Assembly: GCA_944367535.1 (NCBI GenBank)
Contig: CALVWQ010000021.1
Span: 1-32,859 of the forward strand
DNA length: 32,859 nucleotides
Source: an uncultured Clostridia bacterium
GTDB lineage: Bacteria; Bacillota; Clostridia; Christensenellales; Borkfalkiaceae
Reading direction: 5' to 3'
Shown here: positions 1 through 9,014 of the stretch, one piece after another
How positions within the stretch are numbered: the first letter of the stretch is position 1
Layout: each line of letters starts with the position of its first letter
The notes under the pieces: generated by a model
The model's input: the letters and a program-made list of their open reading frames with translations, nothing else
Databases searched by the model: none
Told to the model about the DNA's origin: nothing
Translations under genes and position numbers: made by a program

Positions 1-1440
1 GACAATGAGATCCTGATCTTTGACGAGCCGACCGCCGTTCTGACCCCGCAGGAGACCGAAAAACTCTTTGCCGTGCTAAGGAAAATGCGCGAGGACGGTA
101 AGTCGATTATAATTATCACTCACAAACTCGGCGAGGTCATGGAAATTTCGGACAGAGTGGCTATTTTAAGAAAAGGCGAGTATATTACAACCGTCAAGAC
201 GTCCGAAACAAACGAAAAACAACTTACGGAATATATGGTCGGCAAAAAAGTCGACTTGCAGATAGAACGCGTCAAAACAGATTTTGACAGACCTTTGCTC
301 GAAATACGCGACCTCGAAATAAATTCCGACGAAGGAAACCGCGCGATAGATAAGGTAAATTTCTATATAAGAGGCGGAGAAATTCTCGGTGTCGCGGGTA
401 TCGCCGGCTGCGGACAGAAAGAACTGTGCGAGGCGATTGCGGGATTGAGAAAAGTCGAGGGCGGATTTATAATGCACAAGGGCGAAAGCATTGTCGGGCT
501 TCCCTCGCGCGAGATAATAGAAAAAGGCATTTCCATGAGCTTCATTCCCGAGGACAGGCTGGGAATGGGGCTGGCGCCTTCTTTTTCCATAACCGACAAT
601 ATGATGTTAAAGACCTATGCCGACGTAAAAACGGCGGAGGACTTTATTCATGACGAAGATATGCAATGCGGCGTCGGCAGTTCGGAACAGAAAGTCGAAT
701 ACGATGCGGGCGCAAAAATAGCGGGCGACACTGCTTCTTGTAATGCGGACGGTGCCGTTAATAAAACCGTTTCTGAAGAGGCCGTCGAAAACGCTTCCGA
801 AGAACAGGCCGTCGGGGATAAAAACCTCGACCCCGAACTTGTAAAAGCGCAGAAACGGGCAGAAGTAAAAAAACGCTTAAATCGTGTACTGGCTCACATT
901 CGCGCTTTCGTTTTAAGGCCTTTCGTGGACAGAAAATCGGCAAGAGAGCGTGCGGTCGCTCTTATAAAGAAACTCGATATAGTGACCCCTTCTTCCGAAA
1001 CGCCGGTCAGAAAACTTTCGGGCGGAAACGTGCAGAAAGTACTTGTGGGCAGGGAAATCGAGGCGGGACCGAACGTTATTATCACAGCATATCCCGTCCG
1101 CGGGCTCGATATAAATTCCTCTTATCTAATATACGACATTCTGAACGAACAGAAGAAAAAGGGAACGGGAATTCTCTTTATCGGCGAAGATCTGGACGTC
1201 ATGCTTGCGTTATGCGATAAAATCATGGTGCTCTGCCACGGTAAGAATATGGGTATCGTTCACGCGGGTAAGACGACCAAGGAAGAATTGGGGCTTATGA
1301 TGACAGGCTCTCTCGACCTCAACGAAACCAAGACGGACAAGAAATTCGGTATAGCGAAAGACAGCAACCTTACCGAAGAAGAATGGAAAGCGGCGGAGCG
1401 CGTCGGAACAGGAGAAAAGGAGACAGAAGATGACAGATAA
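1..1440 (+). CDS. ABC transporter ATP-binding protein, nucleoside/simple-sugar type (5' partial)
   Basis: The reading frame is open from the first base, so the gene starts upstream of the window; internal GTG/ATG codons near 73-85 are not its start. What is visible is the end of the first nucleotide-binding domain (Walker B ILIFDEPTAVLTPQE, then the H-loop IIIITHK) and the whole second one. As in RbsA/YufO-type double ATPases, the second Walker A is degenerate (GIAGCGQKEL, no Lys-Ser/Thr) while the signature LSGGNVQK is kept. The second Walker B region (VIITAYPVRGLD) is also weak. It should energise uptake through the two permeases that follow; ATG of the next gene lies 11 nt inside this one behind a GGAG site. 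A ~95-residue acidic, low-complexity insert sits at about 625-915. Substrate (nucleoside versus sugar) is inferred from the permease type only. Confidence 0.93.
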   Translation, partial: DNEILIFDEPTAVLTPQETEKLFAVLRKMREDGKSIIIITHKLGEVMEISDRVAILRKGEYITTVKTSETNEKQLTEYMVGKKVDLQIERVKTDFDRPLLEIRDLEINSDEGNRAIDKVNFYIRGGEILGVAGIAGCGQKELCEAIAGLRKVEGGFIMHKGESIVGLPSREIIEKGISMSFIPEDRLGMGLAPSFSITDNMMLKTYADVKTAEDFIHDEDMQCGVGSSEQKVEYDAGAKIAGDTASCNADGAVNKTVSEEAVENASEEQAVGDKNLDPELVKAQKRAEVKKRLNRVLAHIRAFVLRPFVDRKSARERAVALIKKLDIVTPSSETPVRKLSGGNVQKVLVGREIEAGPNVIITAYPVRGLDINSSYLIYDILNEQKKKGTGILFIGEDLDVMLALCDKIMVLCHGKNMGIVHAGKTTKEELGLMMTGSLDLNETKTDKKFGIAKDSNLTEEEWKAAERVGTGEKETEDDR

Positions 1441-2608
1441 GAAAGCGGTGCGCGAACCGCTGTTTCATATTTCGCGGCGGGGGGATATATCCATGGGAAA
1501 AGCCGTGCTGATACGAGCGGCGGCTATTGTGGCGGGGCTTATATTGTGTTCGGTGCTCTGTACCGTTATTTTCGAGGAAGCAAACCCGTTTTCCGTTATA
1601 GCGGAACTGTTTTCGGGCAATTTCGGCACGTCGAGAAGGATATGGATGCTTTTAAGGGATACCTCGCTCCTTTTGATTGCGGGGCTTGCGCTTTTGCCCG
1701 CGTTCAAAATGAAGTTCTGGAACCTGGGCGGCAACGGTCAGATACTCATAGGCATGCTCGCCGCCATCGCGTGTATGTTCTATATGGGCGGAAAAGTCGC
1801 CGACGGAGTGATAATTCTCTGCATGGTGGTTTCGAGTATACTCGCGGGGGCGATATGGGCGGTTGTTCCCGCCATATTCAAGGCGTTTTTCAAGACCAAC
1901 GAAACCCTTTTTACGCTCATGATGAATTACATAGCGGTGGGGATCGTAGGGTTTTGTATAAACAAATGGGTTACGAGCGGCTCCAATACGCTTGCCCCCA
2001 TAAAATACGGAAATTTCCCCGAACTCGGCAACGAATATATGCTTATCATTCTTGTTGCCGCCGTAGTTACGGCTGCTATTTTTGCATATATGAAGTATGC
2101 AAAGCACGGCTTTGAAGTGGCGGTTGTGGGCGAAAGCGAAAATACTGCGAGATACGTCGGGATAAACGTTAAAATGGTGATTATCCGCACCATGGCTGTT
2201 TCGGGCGCGATATGCGGGGTTGTGGGACTTCTGCTTGCAGGCTCCATTCATCATACGATAAGCGAAACGAGCGCCAACAATATGGGCTTTACGGCGATAA
2301 TGGTCGCATGGCTCGCTAAATTCAATCCGCTTGTAATGATATTCACCGCTTTCTTTATATCGTTCCTGGACAGGGGAATGGGGCAGGTCCAGACGGCTTT
2401 CGGCATCACTAACGACGCCGTGTCCGATATAATAATCGGTTTGATTTATTTCTGCGTGATAGGCTGTGAATTTTTTATTTCCTATAAAGTAAAACTCCGC
2501 AAAAAGAAGAAGGCGGCGGGCGAAGGAGCCGATTTTATGCAGGGAGAAGCGATTTCCGCGGAAGAAACGCTGCTCTCCGCGGACGTTGCGGACAAGGAGG
2601 AAAAGTAA
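1430..2608 (+). CDS. ABC transporter permease, nucleoside/simple-sugar type (YufP-like)
   Basis: A 392-residue integral membrane protein of the BPD_transp_2 family. The hallmark FKMKFWNLGGNGQILIG lies near residues 88-104, and many hydrophobic segments follow (for example around ILIGMLAAIACMFYMGG and VIIRTMAVSGAICGVVGLL). The family forms one half of the membrane channel of nucleoside and simple-sugar importers. The start ATG overlaps the ATPase gene by 11 nt and is preceded by GGAGAAAAGGAGAC; the stop codon TAA shares one base with the ATG of the second permease. This tight packing indicates one transcript and translational coupling. The charged C-terminal tail (about residues 355-392, Lys-rich then acidic) extends beyond the last membrane segment. 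The solute-binding BmpA-like lipoprotein is not in the window and probably lies upstream. Confidence 0.93.
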   Translation: MTDKKAVREPLFHISRRGDISMGKAVLIRAAAIVAGLILCSVLCTVIFEEANPFSVIAELFSGNFGTSRRIWMLLRDTSLLLIAGLALLPAFKMKFWNLGGNGQILIGMLAAIACMFYMGGKVADGVIILCMVVSSILAGAIWAVVPAIFKAFFKTNETLFTLMMNYIAVGIVGFCINKWVTSGSNTLAPIKYGNFPELGNEYMLIILVAAVVTAAIFAYMKYAKHGFEVAVVGESENTARYVGINVKMVIIRTMAVSGAICGVVGLLLAGSIHHTISETSANNMGFTAIMVAWLAKFNPLVMIFTAFFISFLDRGMGQVQTAFGITNDAVSDIIIGLIYFCVIGCEFFISYKVKLRKKKKAAGEGADFMQGEAISAEETLLSADVADKEEK

Positions 2609-3570
2609 TGGTTACATTTATAACGAGCGCCATTTGTATAGGTACGGTGTTTTTATACGGCTGCGTAGGAGAGATAATCACGGAAAAGGCGGGGCACCTC
2701 AACCTCGGCATACCCGGCATAATGTGCATGGGCACGGCGGGCGGTTGCTGGGGCGCGGCTATATATATGAATTCCGCCGGGGCGGACGGAGCGTCCTTTA
2801 TTTTATTGGCGCTTATTTCCATATTGTTTGCATGTATGTTCGGGGCGTTGGGCGGACTGATTTACGCATTTTTAACGGTTACCCTGCGCTCCAATCAGAA
2901 CGTAACGGGGCTTGCGCTCACTACTTTCGGTGCGGGGCTGGCACAGTTTTTAATGGACGTTTATGTGGACAGGTCGCATCTTCCCGCGGCAAGCGTGCTC
3001 ATGCGATCTTCTTTGCCGTTTGCGGACAGTTTAGGCTGGTTCGGGGAGATATTCTTTTCACACGGGATACTTGTCTATCTTGCAATAGCCGTGGCAATAG
3101 TGGCTGCGGTTATGCTTAAACGTACCCGCACGGGGCTGAATATCCGCGCCATAGGCGAAAATCCCGCCACGGCGGACGCCGCGGGCATAAACGTCAATGC
3201 CTATAAATACGGCGCGATTTTAATCGGAAGCGCCATAGCGGGAATAGGCGGGCTGTTCTATATTATGGATTTTATAGGCGGAAGTTGGGAAAATGCGAGC
3301 ACGATAGAGGCTATGGGCTGGCTGTCGATTGCGCTCGTTATCTTTACGCTCTGGAAACCCGACCTAAGCATACTCGGTTCCATTCTGTTCGGCGGACTTT
3401 ATATAGCCGCGAATTATATAACGGGTATCTCTTTCAGTCAGATGAAACTATTAAAACTGCTTCCTTACGTCATTACGGTCATAGTGCTTATCGTGACAAG
3501 CATAATGGACAAGAAAGAAAACCAGCCGCCCGCTTCGCTCGGCGTAAATTATTTCCGCGAGGAAAGGTAA
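2608..3570 (+). CDS. ABC transporter permease, nucleoside/simple-sugar type (YufQ-like)
   Basis: A 320-residue second permease of the same importer. The signature GHLNLGIPGIMCMGTAGG near residues 30-47 corresponds to the conserved 'G-x-x-N-L-G-x-E/P-G' element of the shorter permease in YufPQ/NupBC-type systems. Hydrophobic segments fill most of the chain. The loop ENPATADAAGINVNAYK (about residues 184-200) is the conserved coupling region that touches the ATPase. The start is fixed by TAATG overlap with the previous stop and an AAGGAGG site 8 nt upstream. It is the last gene of the operon; a 13-bp hairpin 80 nt downstream probably ends the transcript. Substrate preference cannot be read from the sequence. 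Confidence 0.93.
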   Translation: MVTFITSAICIGTVFLYGCVGEIITEKAGHLNLGIPGIMCMGTAGGCWGAAIYMNSAGADGASFILLALISILFACMFGALGGLIYAFLTVTLRSNQNVTGLALTTFGAGLAQFLMDVYVDRSHLPAASVLMRSSLPFADSLGWFGEIFFSHGILVYLAIAVAIVAAVMLKRTRTGLNIRAIGENPATADAAGINVNAYKYGAILIGSAIAGIGGLFYIMDFIGGSWENASTIEAMGWLSIALVIFTLWKPDLSILGSILFGGLYIAANYITGISFSQMKLLKLLPYVITVIVLIVTSIMDKKENQPPASLGVNYFREER

Positions 3571-3649
3571 TATATATTTTCAGATGTTTTTATAAAAAGC
3601 ATTGATAGCGGTTATAAAGTTAATGGAACTTGATAAATTTGATATAAGC

Positions 3650-3687
3650 CTCCGCCTCGTCGTAACCATTTTTGCGACGAGGCGGAG
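3650..3687 (+). terminator. Hairpin downstream of ABC operon
   Basis: A perfect 13-bp stem (CTCCGCCTCGTCG at 3650-3662 with its complement at 3675-3687) closes a 12-nt loop. Only a short ATTTAAAT follows, not a real T-tract, so it is a terminator-like or mRNA-protecting hairpin rather than a textbook terminator. Confidence 0.5.
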
Positions 3688-3805
3688 ATTTAAATAAAAT
3701 ATAATAAAAGTTATATTTACAAAGCGGGAAATATTGTACTGAAACTTTTTTTAAAAACATTACAAGTTCTTGATCAATTTATATTAAAATTTACATGGAG
3801 AAATT

Positions 3806-4354
3806 TTGGAAAAGATGTCGAGTCAAATAAACGTTATTAAGGCATGCTGCAAAAGAGAATCGGATTATATTAAAAAACTCTATAAAGATTCTTTTCCGCG
3901 TTTGGAAAGGAAGGCATTTTTCCGTTTTAATGGAAGTAATATTTTGAAATTTATTATAAAAAACGGCAACGAAAACGCGGGATTTATGATATGTTGCAGA
4001 TATAAAGATTTGTTTTTTATCGATTATTTCGCGGTCGACGAAAAATACAGAAATTGCGGGATAGGCGGAAAAGCGCTCGATATTATATTTGAACGTTTCG
4101 GCGATTGCAGGATTTTTCTGGAAATTGAAGACCCTTCCGTCGAATGTGATAATAAATTGCAGAGAGAGAAAAGGTTGAAATTCTATCTTAAAAAGGGTTT
4201 TTCGGTAACAGATCTCAAAGTCGGGCTTATGGGGTTTGATGCGTTAATATTGGCAGTTCGCGGAACGATTGACTTTTCGGAATATCAAAAAGTGTACGTG
4301 CATGCCTACGGACGCAATGCTGACAGAAGATTTCGTCTGAAAAATAAAACATAA
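3806..4354 (+). CDS. GNAT-family N-acetyltransferase
   Basis: A 182-residue protein with the acetyl-CoA-binding motif A of the GNAT fold: VDEKYRNCGIGGKALDIIFE, where the pyrophosphate loop is R-N-C-G-I-G-G. A preceding beta-strand (LFFIDYFAV) and a later FYLKKGF match the usual strand 4 and helix/strand 5 pattern. The acceptor substrate cannot be predicted. Two starts are possible: TTG at 3806, with GGAG at 3797-3800 five bases before it, or ATG at 3815. The TTG has the better ribosome-site spacing. The gene stands alone between the ABC operon and a bidirectional terminator shared with convergent citrate synthase. Its base composition is more AT-rich than that of its neighbours. Confidence 0.8.
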   Translation: MEKMSSQINVIKACCKRESDYIKKLYKDSFPRLERKAFFRFNGSNILKFIIKNGNENAGFMICCRYKDLFFIDYFAVDEKYRNCGIGGKALDIIFERFGDCRIFLEIEDPSVECDNKLQREKRLKFYLKKGFSVTDLKVGLMGFDALILAVRGTIDFSEYQKVYVHAYGRNADRRFRLKNKT

Positions 4355-4414
4355 CGTTAGTGTGTTTTTTGAAACTTTTTGAAGATATACTGTGAAATTA
4401 AATTTGTATAAAGA

Positions 4415-4462
4415 AAAACCCCTCTCGCAAAAACTTTTGCTTCGCGCGAGGGGTTTTAACTT
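4415..4462 (+). terminator. Bidirectional intrinsic terminator between GNAT gene and citrate synthase
   Basis: Stem arms 4415-4428 and 4444-4457 pair at 13 of 14 positions (AAAACCCCTC against GAGGGGTTTT, one internal mismatch). The A-run before and the T-runs after (TTTT, AAC, TTTTT) let it work for both convergent genes. Confidence 0.85.
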
Positions 4463-4499
4463 TTTATATATACATAAAAATCGGTTTATTGTTTAAAAT

Positions 4500-5864
4500 T
4501 TAAGCTCTATCCGAGAGGGGAATATATTTTTCCGGCGCCTTAACGCAGTCGTATGCGGGACGAATGATTTTTCCCGCGTTCTGGATTTCCTCAATCCGGT
4601 GCGCGCTCCACCCGACAATCCTCGCGATTGCAAAAATAGGCGTAAAGAGTTCGCAGGGAAGTTCGAGCATCTGATAGACGAGTCCCGAATAGAAATCCAC
4701 GTTCGCGCTGACGCCCTTGTACATTTTTCTTCTCGACGCTATAATGTCGGGCGCAAGTTTTGCCACCTTTTCATAGAGCGCGTAGTCTTTTTCGAACCCT
4801 TTTTCTTTTGCAAGGTCTTTTGCGCAGTTCATTAAAATGTCCGCTCTCGGGTCGGATATGGAGTAGATTGCATGTCCCATACCGTAAATTAGTCCCGCGT
4901 TGTCGAAAGCCTTTTTGTCTAAAAGACGGTTAAGATAATCTTCGATTTCCTTTTCGTTTTCGGTATCTATGGATTTTTTCATGTCCTCGAACATTCTGAC
5001 AACCTTAATGTTTGCTCCGCCGTGGCGCGGACCTTTGAGCGAGCCGAGTGCAGCGGCGATAGCCGAATATGTATCCGTTCCGGAGGACGAAACGACGTGT
5101 GTGGTAAACGTCGAGTTGTTGCCGCCGCCGTGCTCCATGTGAAGTACGAGCGCGAGGTCTAAAATTTTGGCTTCGAGCGGAGAATATTTGCCGTCCTCGC
5201 GCAAAAGTCTTAAAAGATTTTCCGCCGTGGACAGATTTTTGTCGGGCAGGTGAATGAACAGACTGTTTCCGCAATGATAATGATTGAACGACTGATAACC
5301 GTAGACGGCGAGCATGGGAAAAAGCGCTATCAGATGCAGACACTGTCTTAAAACGTTTTCGACTGATATGTCGTCGGGATTGTCGTCATAAGCGTAAAGT
5401 CCGAGCACAGTTCTCGAAAGTATGTTCATCATGTCTTTGCCCGGCGCTTTAAGTATCATATCGCGTACAAACGACGTGGGAAGACTTCTGTATTCTCCCA
5501 GTTCTTTTGTAAACTGTTCAAGTTCTTCTCTGTCGGGAAGTTTGGAAAAGAGCAGAAGGTAAGCCGTTTCCTCGAAGCCGAAACGCTTGTCTTTCAAAAA
5601 TCCCGCGACGAGTTCTTTGATGTTTACGCCCCTGTAACAAAGTATTCCTTCGCAGGGAACGCTCGTGCCGTCCGGCTGTTTTTTCTTGGACACTACGTCC
5701 GATATTTCGGTAAGTCCCGTAACTACGCCGTTGCCGTACTCGTCCCGAAGCCCCCTGTACACTTTGTGTTCGGCGTACATTTCGGAAGTTATTTTGTTGT
5801 TGGCATTGGCAATTGCCGCCATTTTCTTCACATAGGGAGTGATGTCCGAAAAGTTTCTTGTCAT
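4500..5864 (-). CDS. gltA: Citrate synthase
   Basis: 454 residues; condenses oxaloacetate and acetyl-CoA to citrate. The three catalytic residues of the family are visible: His245 in MEHGGGNNS, His281 in GPRHGGAN, and Asp390 in NVDFYSG. The acetyl-CoA/oxaloacetate-binding segment GLIYGMGHAIYSISDPRA lies between the last two. Start: the frame is open further upstream, but ATG at 5864 has an AGGAGGT site (complement of 5871-5877) six bases before it, so I trim 20 residues from the longest frame. In fermentative Clostridia the enzyme usually feeds 2-oxoglutarate and glutamate synthesis rather than a full cycle; no aconitase or isocitrate dehydrogenase is next to it here. It follows serS on the minus strand with a gap of 66 nt, so co-transcription is possible. 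It could act on propionyl-CoA as a methylcitrate synthase, which sequence alone does not exclude. Confidence 0.95.
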   Translation of the reverse strand: MTRNFSDITPYVKKMAAIANANNKITSEMYAEHKVYRGLRDEYGNGVVTGLTEISDVVSKKKQPDGTSVPCEGILCYRGVNIKELVAGFLKDKRFGFEETAYLLLFSKLPDREELEQFTKELGEYRSLPTSFVRDMILKAPGKDMMNILSRTVLGLYAYDDNPDDISVENVLRQCLHLIALFPMLAVYGYQSFNHYHCGNSLFIHLPDKNLSTAENLLRLLREDGKYSPLEAKILDLALVLHMEHGGGNNSTFTTHVVSSSGTDTYSAIAAALGSLKGPRHGGANIKVVRMFEDMKKSIDTENEKEIEDYLNRLLDKKAFDNAGLIYGMGHAIYSISDPRADILMNCAKDLAKEKGFEKDYALYEKVAKLAPDIIASRRKMYKGVSANVDFYSGLVYQMLELPCELFTPIFAIARIVGWSAHRIEEIQNAGKIIRPAYDCVKAPEKYIPLSDRA

Positions 5865-5930
5865 ATTAAGACCTCCTTTTATTTTGCGTGAAGTTTTGAG
5901 CGCGGTATCCGCCCTAAAAAACACGTCTTT

Positions 5931-7211
5931 TTATTTTATGATTTTTTGACCTCCCATAAAAGGTTGTAGTACCTCGGGAACGGTAATGCTCCCGTCACCG
6001 TTCTGATACTGTTCTATGATTGCGGGGAAAACCCTTGATGTAGCGAGTCCCGAACCGTTCAGGGTGTGAACGAATGCGGTTTTGCCCGTCTTTGAATCGC
6101 GATAGCGCGTGTTGTTGCGCCGCGCCTGATAATCGTTGGCATTGCTGACCGAACTGACTTCCTTATAAATTCCCATAGACGGTATCCATACTTCTATATC
6201 GTAAGTTCTCGCCATGGATGCCGAGCAGTCACCCGCCGCGAGTTTGCTTATTCTGAAATGCAGTCCGAGTTTTTCTATGAGCGAAGCGGCTTTCGACACA
6301 AGTTCTTCAAATGCTTCCGCCGAGCGGTCGGGGTGCGCATACTGCACCATTTCTACCTTGTTGAACTGATGTCCTCGAATCATGCCGCGTTCTTCTGCGC
6401 GGTAAGAGCCCGCTTCCTTGCGGTAACAGGGGGTGTAAGCGAAAAACTTCATAGGGAGTTTTGCTTCGTCGATTATTTCTCCCGCATACATGTTTACGAG
6501 TGCCGTTTCGGCAGTAGGCAGCATGAAACGGTTTTTCTTTCTGTCCTCGTCGCAGTCCAGCCAGTATACTTCGTCCGAAAATTTCGGGAATTGTCCCGCG
6601 CCGAACCCGCAGTTATAACCGAGTTGGTGGGGAGGAAGTATGAATTCGTATCCGTCCTTTAAGTGCTCCGACACAAAGAAGTTTAAAAGCGCCCATTCGA
6701 GTCTCGCACCGTCTCCGCGGTACAGCCAATATCCGCCGCCCGACAGTTTAACGCCGCGCTGATAGTCTATTATGCCGAGTTTAGTACATAAATCGACGTG
6801 ATTTTGCATGGGGAAGGAAAAAACGGGTTTTTCTCCCGATACTTTTATGACCTTGTTGTTCTCTTTTTCGCCGCCCAGCAAATCTTCGTCGGGTATGTTC
6901 GGCATTACGGAAAGCATTTCAAACACTTTGTCGTCCGCTTCTTTTGCTTTTGCGTCGCATTCCGCGATTTTTTCGCCGAGAGCGCGCATTTCCGCAAATA
7001 TCCCGTCCACGGGCTGTCCCGCTTTTTTGAGCGCGGGAATCTGCGCGGAAACTTTGTTGCGCTCTGCCTTGTATCCCTCCGCTTCGGCTATGAGCGCTCG
7101 GCGCGTTTCGTCAAGCGCTAAAAGCGTGTCGAAATCGGCCTTAAAGCCCTTCCTCATGAGAAGTTCGCTGACTTTGTCTTTATTTTCCCTGATTCGTTTT
7201 AGGTCCAGCAT
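5931..7211 (-). CDS. serS: Seryl-tRNA synthetase
   Basis: 426 residues, the normal length for bacterial SerRS. It begins MLDLKRIRENKDKV, typical of the family, followed by the long helical arm (about residues 30-100, coiled-coil-like, ERNKVSAQIPALKKAG) that grips the long variable arm of tRNA-Ser. Class II motifs follow: motif 2 around FAYTPCYRKEAGSYRAEERG and motif 3 near the end in NGSGLATSRVFPAIIEQYQ. The HQFNKVE segment is the conserved SerRS serine-pocket region. ATG at 7211 has GGAG seven bases upstream; the longest frame runs 20 residues further but has no support. No T-box leader is visible in the 220 bp between this gene and the divergent DeoR regulator. Confidence 0.97.
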   Translation of the reverse strand: MLDLKRIRENKDKVSELLMRKGFKADFDTLLALDETRRALIAEAEGYKAERNKVSAQIPALKKAGQPVDGIFAEMRALGEKIAECDAKAKEADDKVFEMLSVMPNIPDEDLLGGEKENNKVIKVSGEKPVFSFPMQNHVDLCTKLGIIDYQRGVKLSGGGYWLYRGDGARLEWALLNFFVSEHLKDGYEFILPPHQLGYNCGFGAGQFPKFSDEVYWLDCDEDRKKNRFMLPTAETALVNMYAGEIIDEAKLPMKFFAYTPCYRKEAGSYRAEERGMIRGHQFNKVEMVQYAHPDRSAEAFEELVSKAASLIEKLGLHFRISKLAAGDCSASMARTYDIEVWIPSMGIYKEVSSVSNANDYQARRNNTRYRDSKTGKTAFVHTLNGSGLATSRVFPAIIEQYQNGDGSITVPEVLQPFMGGQKIIK

Positions 7212-7430
7212 AAGTAACTCCGATAAGATTTGTATTATATCTATTATAAATGTATTTGTCCATAAAATCAATAAAAATCCGCAAGAAAATAGTTTTAGCC
7301 TCCTTCGGGCGTTAAAAATTTACAGTTTTGAAAAATTTTAACGTTAAATGGGCGTTATTTATGTTTTTTTCTTGCAAAATGTGGCGGGTAAGTGATAAAA
7401 TATATTTCTAATAAAAGGAGCCGTGATTTT

Positions 7431-8189
7431 ATGAAAGACAGAATGTTTCATATAAAAGAATTCATAGACAAGAACGGCAAGGTTACGCTTAAAGAGCTGG
7501 AAAACGCCTTTCCCGACGTTTCTTCGATGACTATCCGCCGCGACCTCAACCGTTTGGAGGAAGAAAACGCGGTGCTCCGCGTTTCGGGCGGGGCGATTTC
7601 CGTCAACACCGTTCTCCGTGCGAAAGAGGCGGACTTTTCGGAGCGCGTCAATTATAACGCCGCCGAAAAGATAGAGATTGCCGATAAGGCGGTAAAACTA
7701 CTCGAAAAGAACAGCTGCGTTTATATAGACGGGGGTTCAACGACTACGTATTTTGCACGCGCGCTCCCGGACGAGAACTTTTATGTGTTGACCAATGCGC
7801 TGGTGATTGCCGAAACGGTCATAAGAAAGGAAAAACCGCTCGTTGCATTGCTCGGCGGCGATTTGAAAAAAAACAATTTCATTACGGTCGGAAAATCGTG
7901 CATTGATTTTATAGAAAACATCAGCATTGAAACCGCGGTCATGACTGCGACGGGTTTCGTGCGGGACACGGGCTGCTTTACATGCGGCAGTCAGTCGGAG
8001 GCCGACGTTAAACAGGCGGTAATAAGAAAAGCGGATAAAGTAATAATGCTGCTCGACAGTTCAAAGGTCAATAAAAAGACGCCATACACTTTTTCGAGGC
8101 TTTCCGACATAAATTATATGGTTACGGACAGCAATTTTCCGAAAGAACTGAAAAATTCCATTTCCGAAAAGGGTGTTACCGTTGTCTGA
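7431..8189 (+). CDS. DeoR/GlpR-family transcriptional regulator
   Basis: 252 residues. The N-terminal winged helix reads KVTLKELENAFPDVSSMTIR followed by RDLNRLEEE, the DeoR signature in which the recognition helix contains S-x-x-T-I-R-R-D. After the wing (AVLRVSGGAI) comes the DeoRC sensor domain, with the phosphosugar-binding loop IDGGSTTTYFARALP near residue 100 and later LLDSSKVNK. Such regulators usually repress sugar-use operons and respond to a phosphorylated sugar. ATG at 7431 has AAAGGAG ten bases before it; the GTG at 7392 lies upstream of that site and is rejected. No sugar kinase or other obvious target is adjacent, so its regulon is unknown. It is divergent from serS and followed by a hairpin at 8202-8232. 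Confidence 0.9.
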   Translation: MKDRMFHIKEFIDKNGKVTLKELENAFPDVSSMTIRRDLNRLEEENAVLRVSGGAISVNTVLRAKEADFSERVNYNAAEKIEIADKAVKLLEKNSCVYIDGGSTTTYFARALPDENFYVLTNALVIAETVIRKEKPLVALLGGDLKKNNFITVGKSCIDFIENISIETAVMTATGFVRDTGCFTCGSQSEADVKQAVIRKADKVIMLLDSSKVNKKTPYTFSRLSDINYMVTDSNFPKELKNSISEKGVTVV

Positions 8190-8201
8190 CGATAAACTTT
8201 C

Positions 8202-8232
8202 TGCCGCCGCGCCTTTTGGCGGGACGGCGGCA
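8202..8232 (+). terminator. Hairpin after DeoR regulator
   Basis: TGCCGCCG (8202-8209) pairs with CGGCGGCA (8225-8232), with an inner GCC/GGC around a TTTT loop. There is no T-tract after it, so termination here is uncertain. Confidence 0.4.
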
Positions 8233-8360
8233 TCGAGAAAACGGCAATTAACATGAAAACGGAAATAATACACAAGCAGCAGTTTTATTGGGGACAAAAA
8301 TAATTAAAATAATAAATAAAAAGGTACAACATAAGCAAATCAAAAAAAGAAAGGTGAAAT

Positions 8361-9014
8361 ATGTTTAAGAAATTACGCGCGGATATCAATGCGGCGAAAA
8401 AGAACGACCCCGCGGCGCGCAATAAATTCGAGATATGGCTGACGTATTCAGGCGTCCACGCGCTGTCGTGGCATAGGGTGGCGCACTTTTTTTATAAAAT
8501 AAAATTAAAACTTCTCGCAAGGATTATCAGCCAGATGGCGAAGTTTTTCACCGGGATAGAGATACATCCCGCGGCAAAAATTGCGGGAGGAGTATTTATC
8601 GACCACGGCGCGGGCGTAGTCATCGGCGAAACGGCGGAGATAGAGGAAGACGTCGTTATATATCAGGGCGTAACGCTTGGCGGAACGGGAAAAGAAAAGG
8701 GTAAACGTCATCCGACGATAAAGCGCGGCGCCATGATAAGTTCGGGCGCCAAGATACTCGGCGGCTTCACTGTCGGCGAATACGCCAAGATAGGTGCGGG
8801 CGCGGTAGTGTTAAAGGAAGTTCCCGCATACGCCACCGTGGTGGGCGTGCCGGGAATGGTGGTGCGCGTAAACGGAGAGAAAGTTAACGACCTGCAACAG
8901 GAAAAGCGCGACCCGCTCATGGAAGAAATCTGCCATCTCCGCGACAAGGTGTTCTGCCTCGAAGAGGAGATTGTCAAACTCAAAGCCGAAAAAGAGGATA
9001 AGAAAAAATCATGA
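8361..9014 (+). CDS. cysE: Serine O-acetyltransferase
   Basis: 217 residues; makes O-acetylserine from serine and acetyl-CoA, the first step of cysteine synthesis. The N-terminal helical part (residues 1-65) contains KNDPAARNKFEIWLTYSG, matching the DPA motif of SAT enzymes. It is followed by a left-handed beta-helix of hexapeptide repeats: FTGIEIHPAAKIAGGVFIDH, then GAGVVIGETAEIEEDVVIYQ and LGGTGKEKGKRHPTIK. The His of IDHGAG is the expected catalytic base. The C-terminal tail is a charged helix (HLRDKVFCLEEEIVKLKAEK). An AAAGGTG site precedes the ATG. The stop overlaps the start of cysS by four bases (ATGA), so cysteine synthesis and cysteine charging are translationally coupled. Cysteine feedback may act through the C-terminal tail; that is inference. 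Confidence 0.95.
   Translation: MFKKLRADINAAKKNDPAARNKFEIWLTYSGVHALSWHRVAHFFYKIKLKLLARIISQMAKFFTGIEIHPAAKIAGGVFIDHGAGVVIGETAEIEEDVVIYQGVTLGGTGKEKGKRHPTIKRGAMISSGAKILGGFTVGEYAKIGAGAVVLKEVPAYATVVGVPGMVVRVNGEKVNDLQQEKRDPLMEEICHLRDKVFCLEEEIVKLKAEKEDKKKS

Noticed and set aside
7392-7430. Upstream GTG start for the DeoR regulator
   Set aside because: It precedes the AAAGGAG site that serves ATG 7431, and the extra residues do not fit the family.
7212-7430. T-box leader of serS (also looked for before cysE and alaS)
   Set aside because: No T-box consensus or specifier-type stem was visible by eye.
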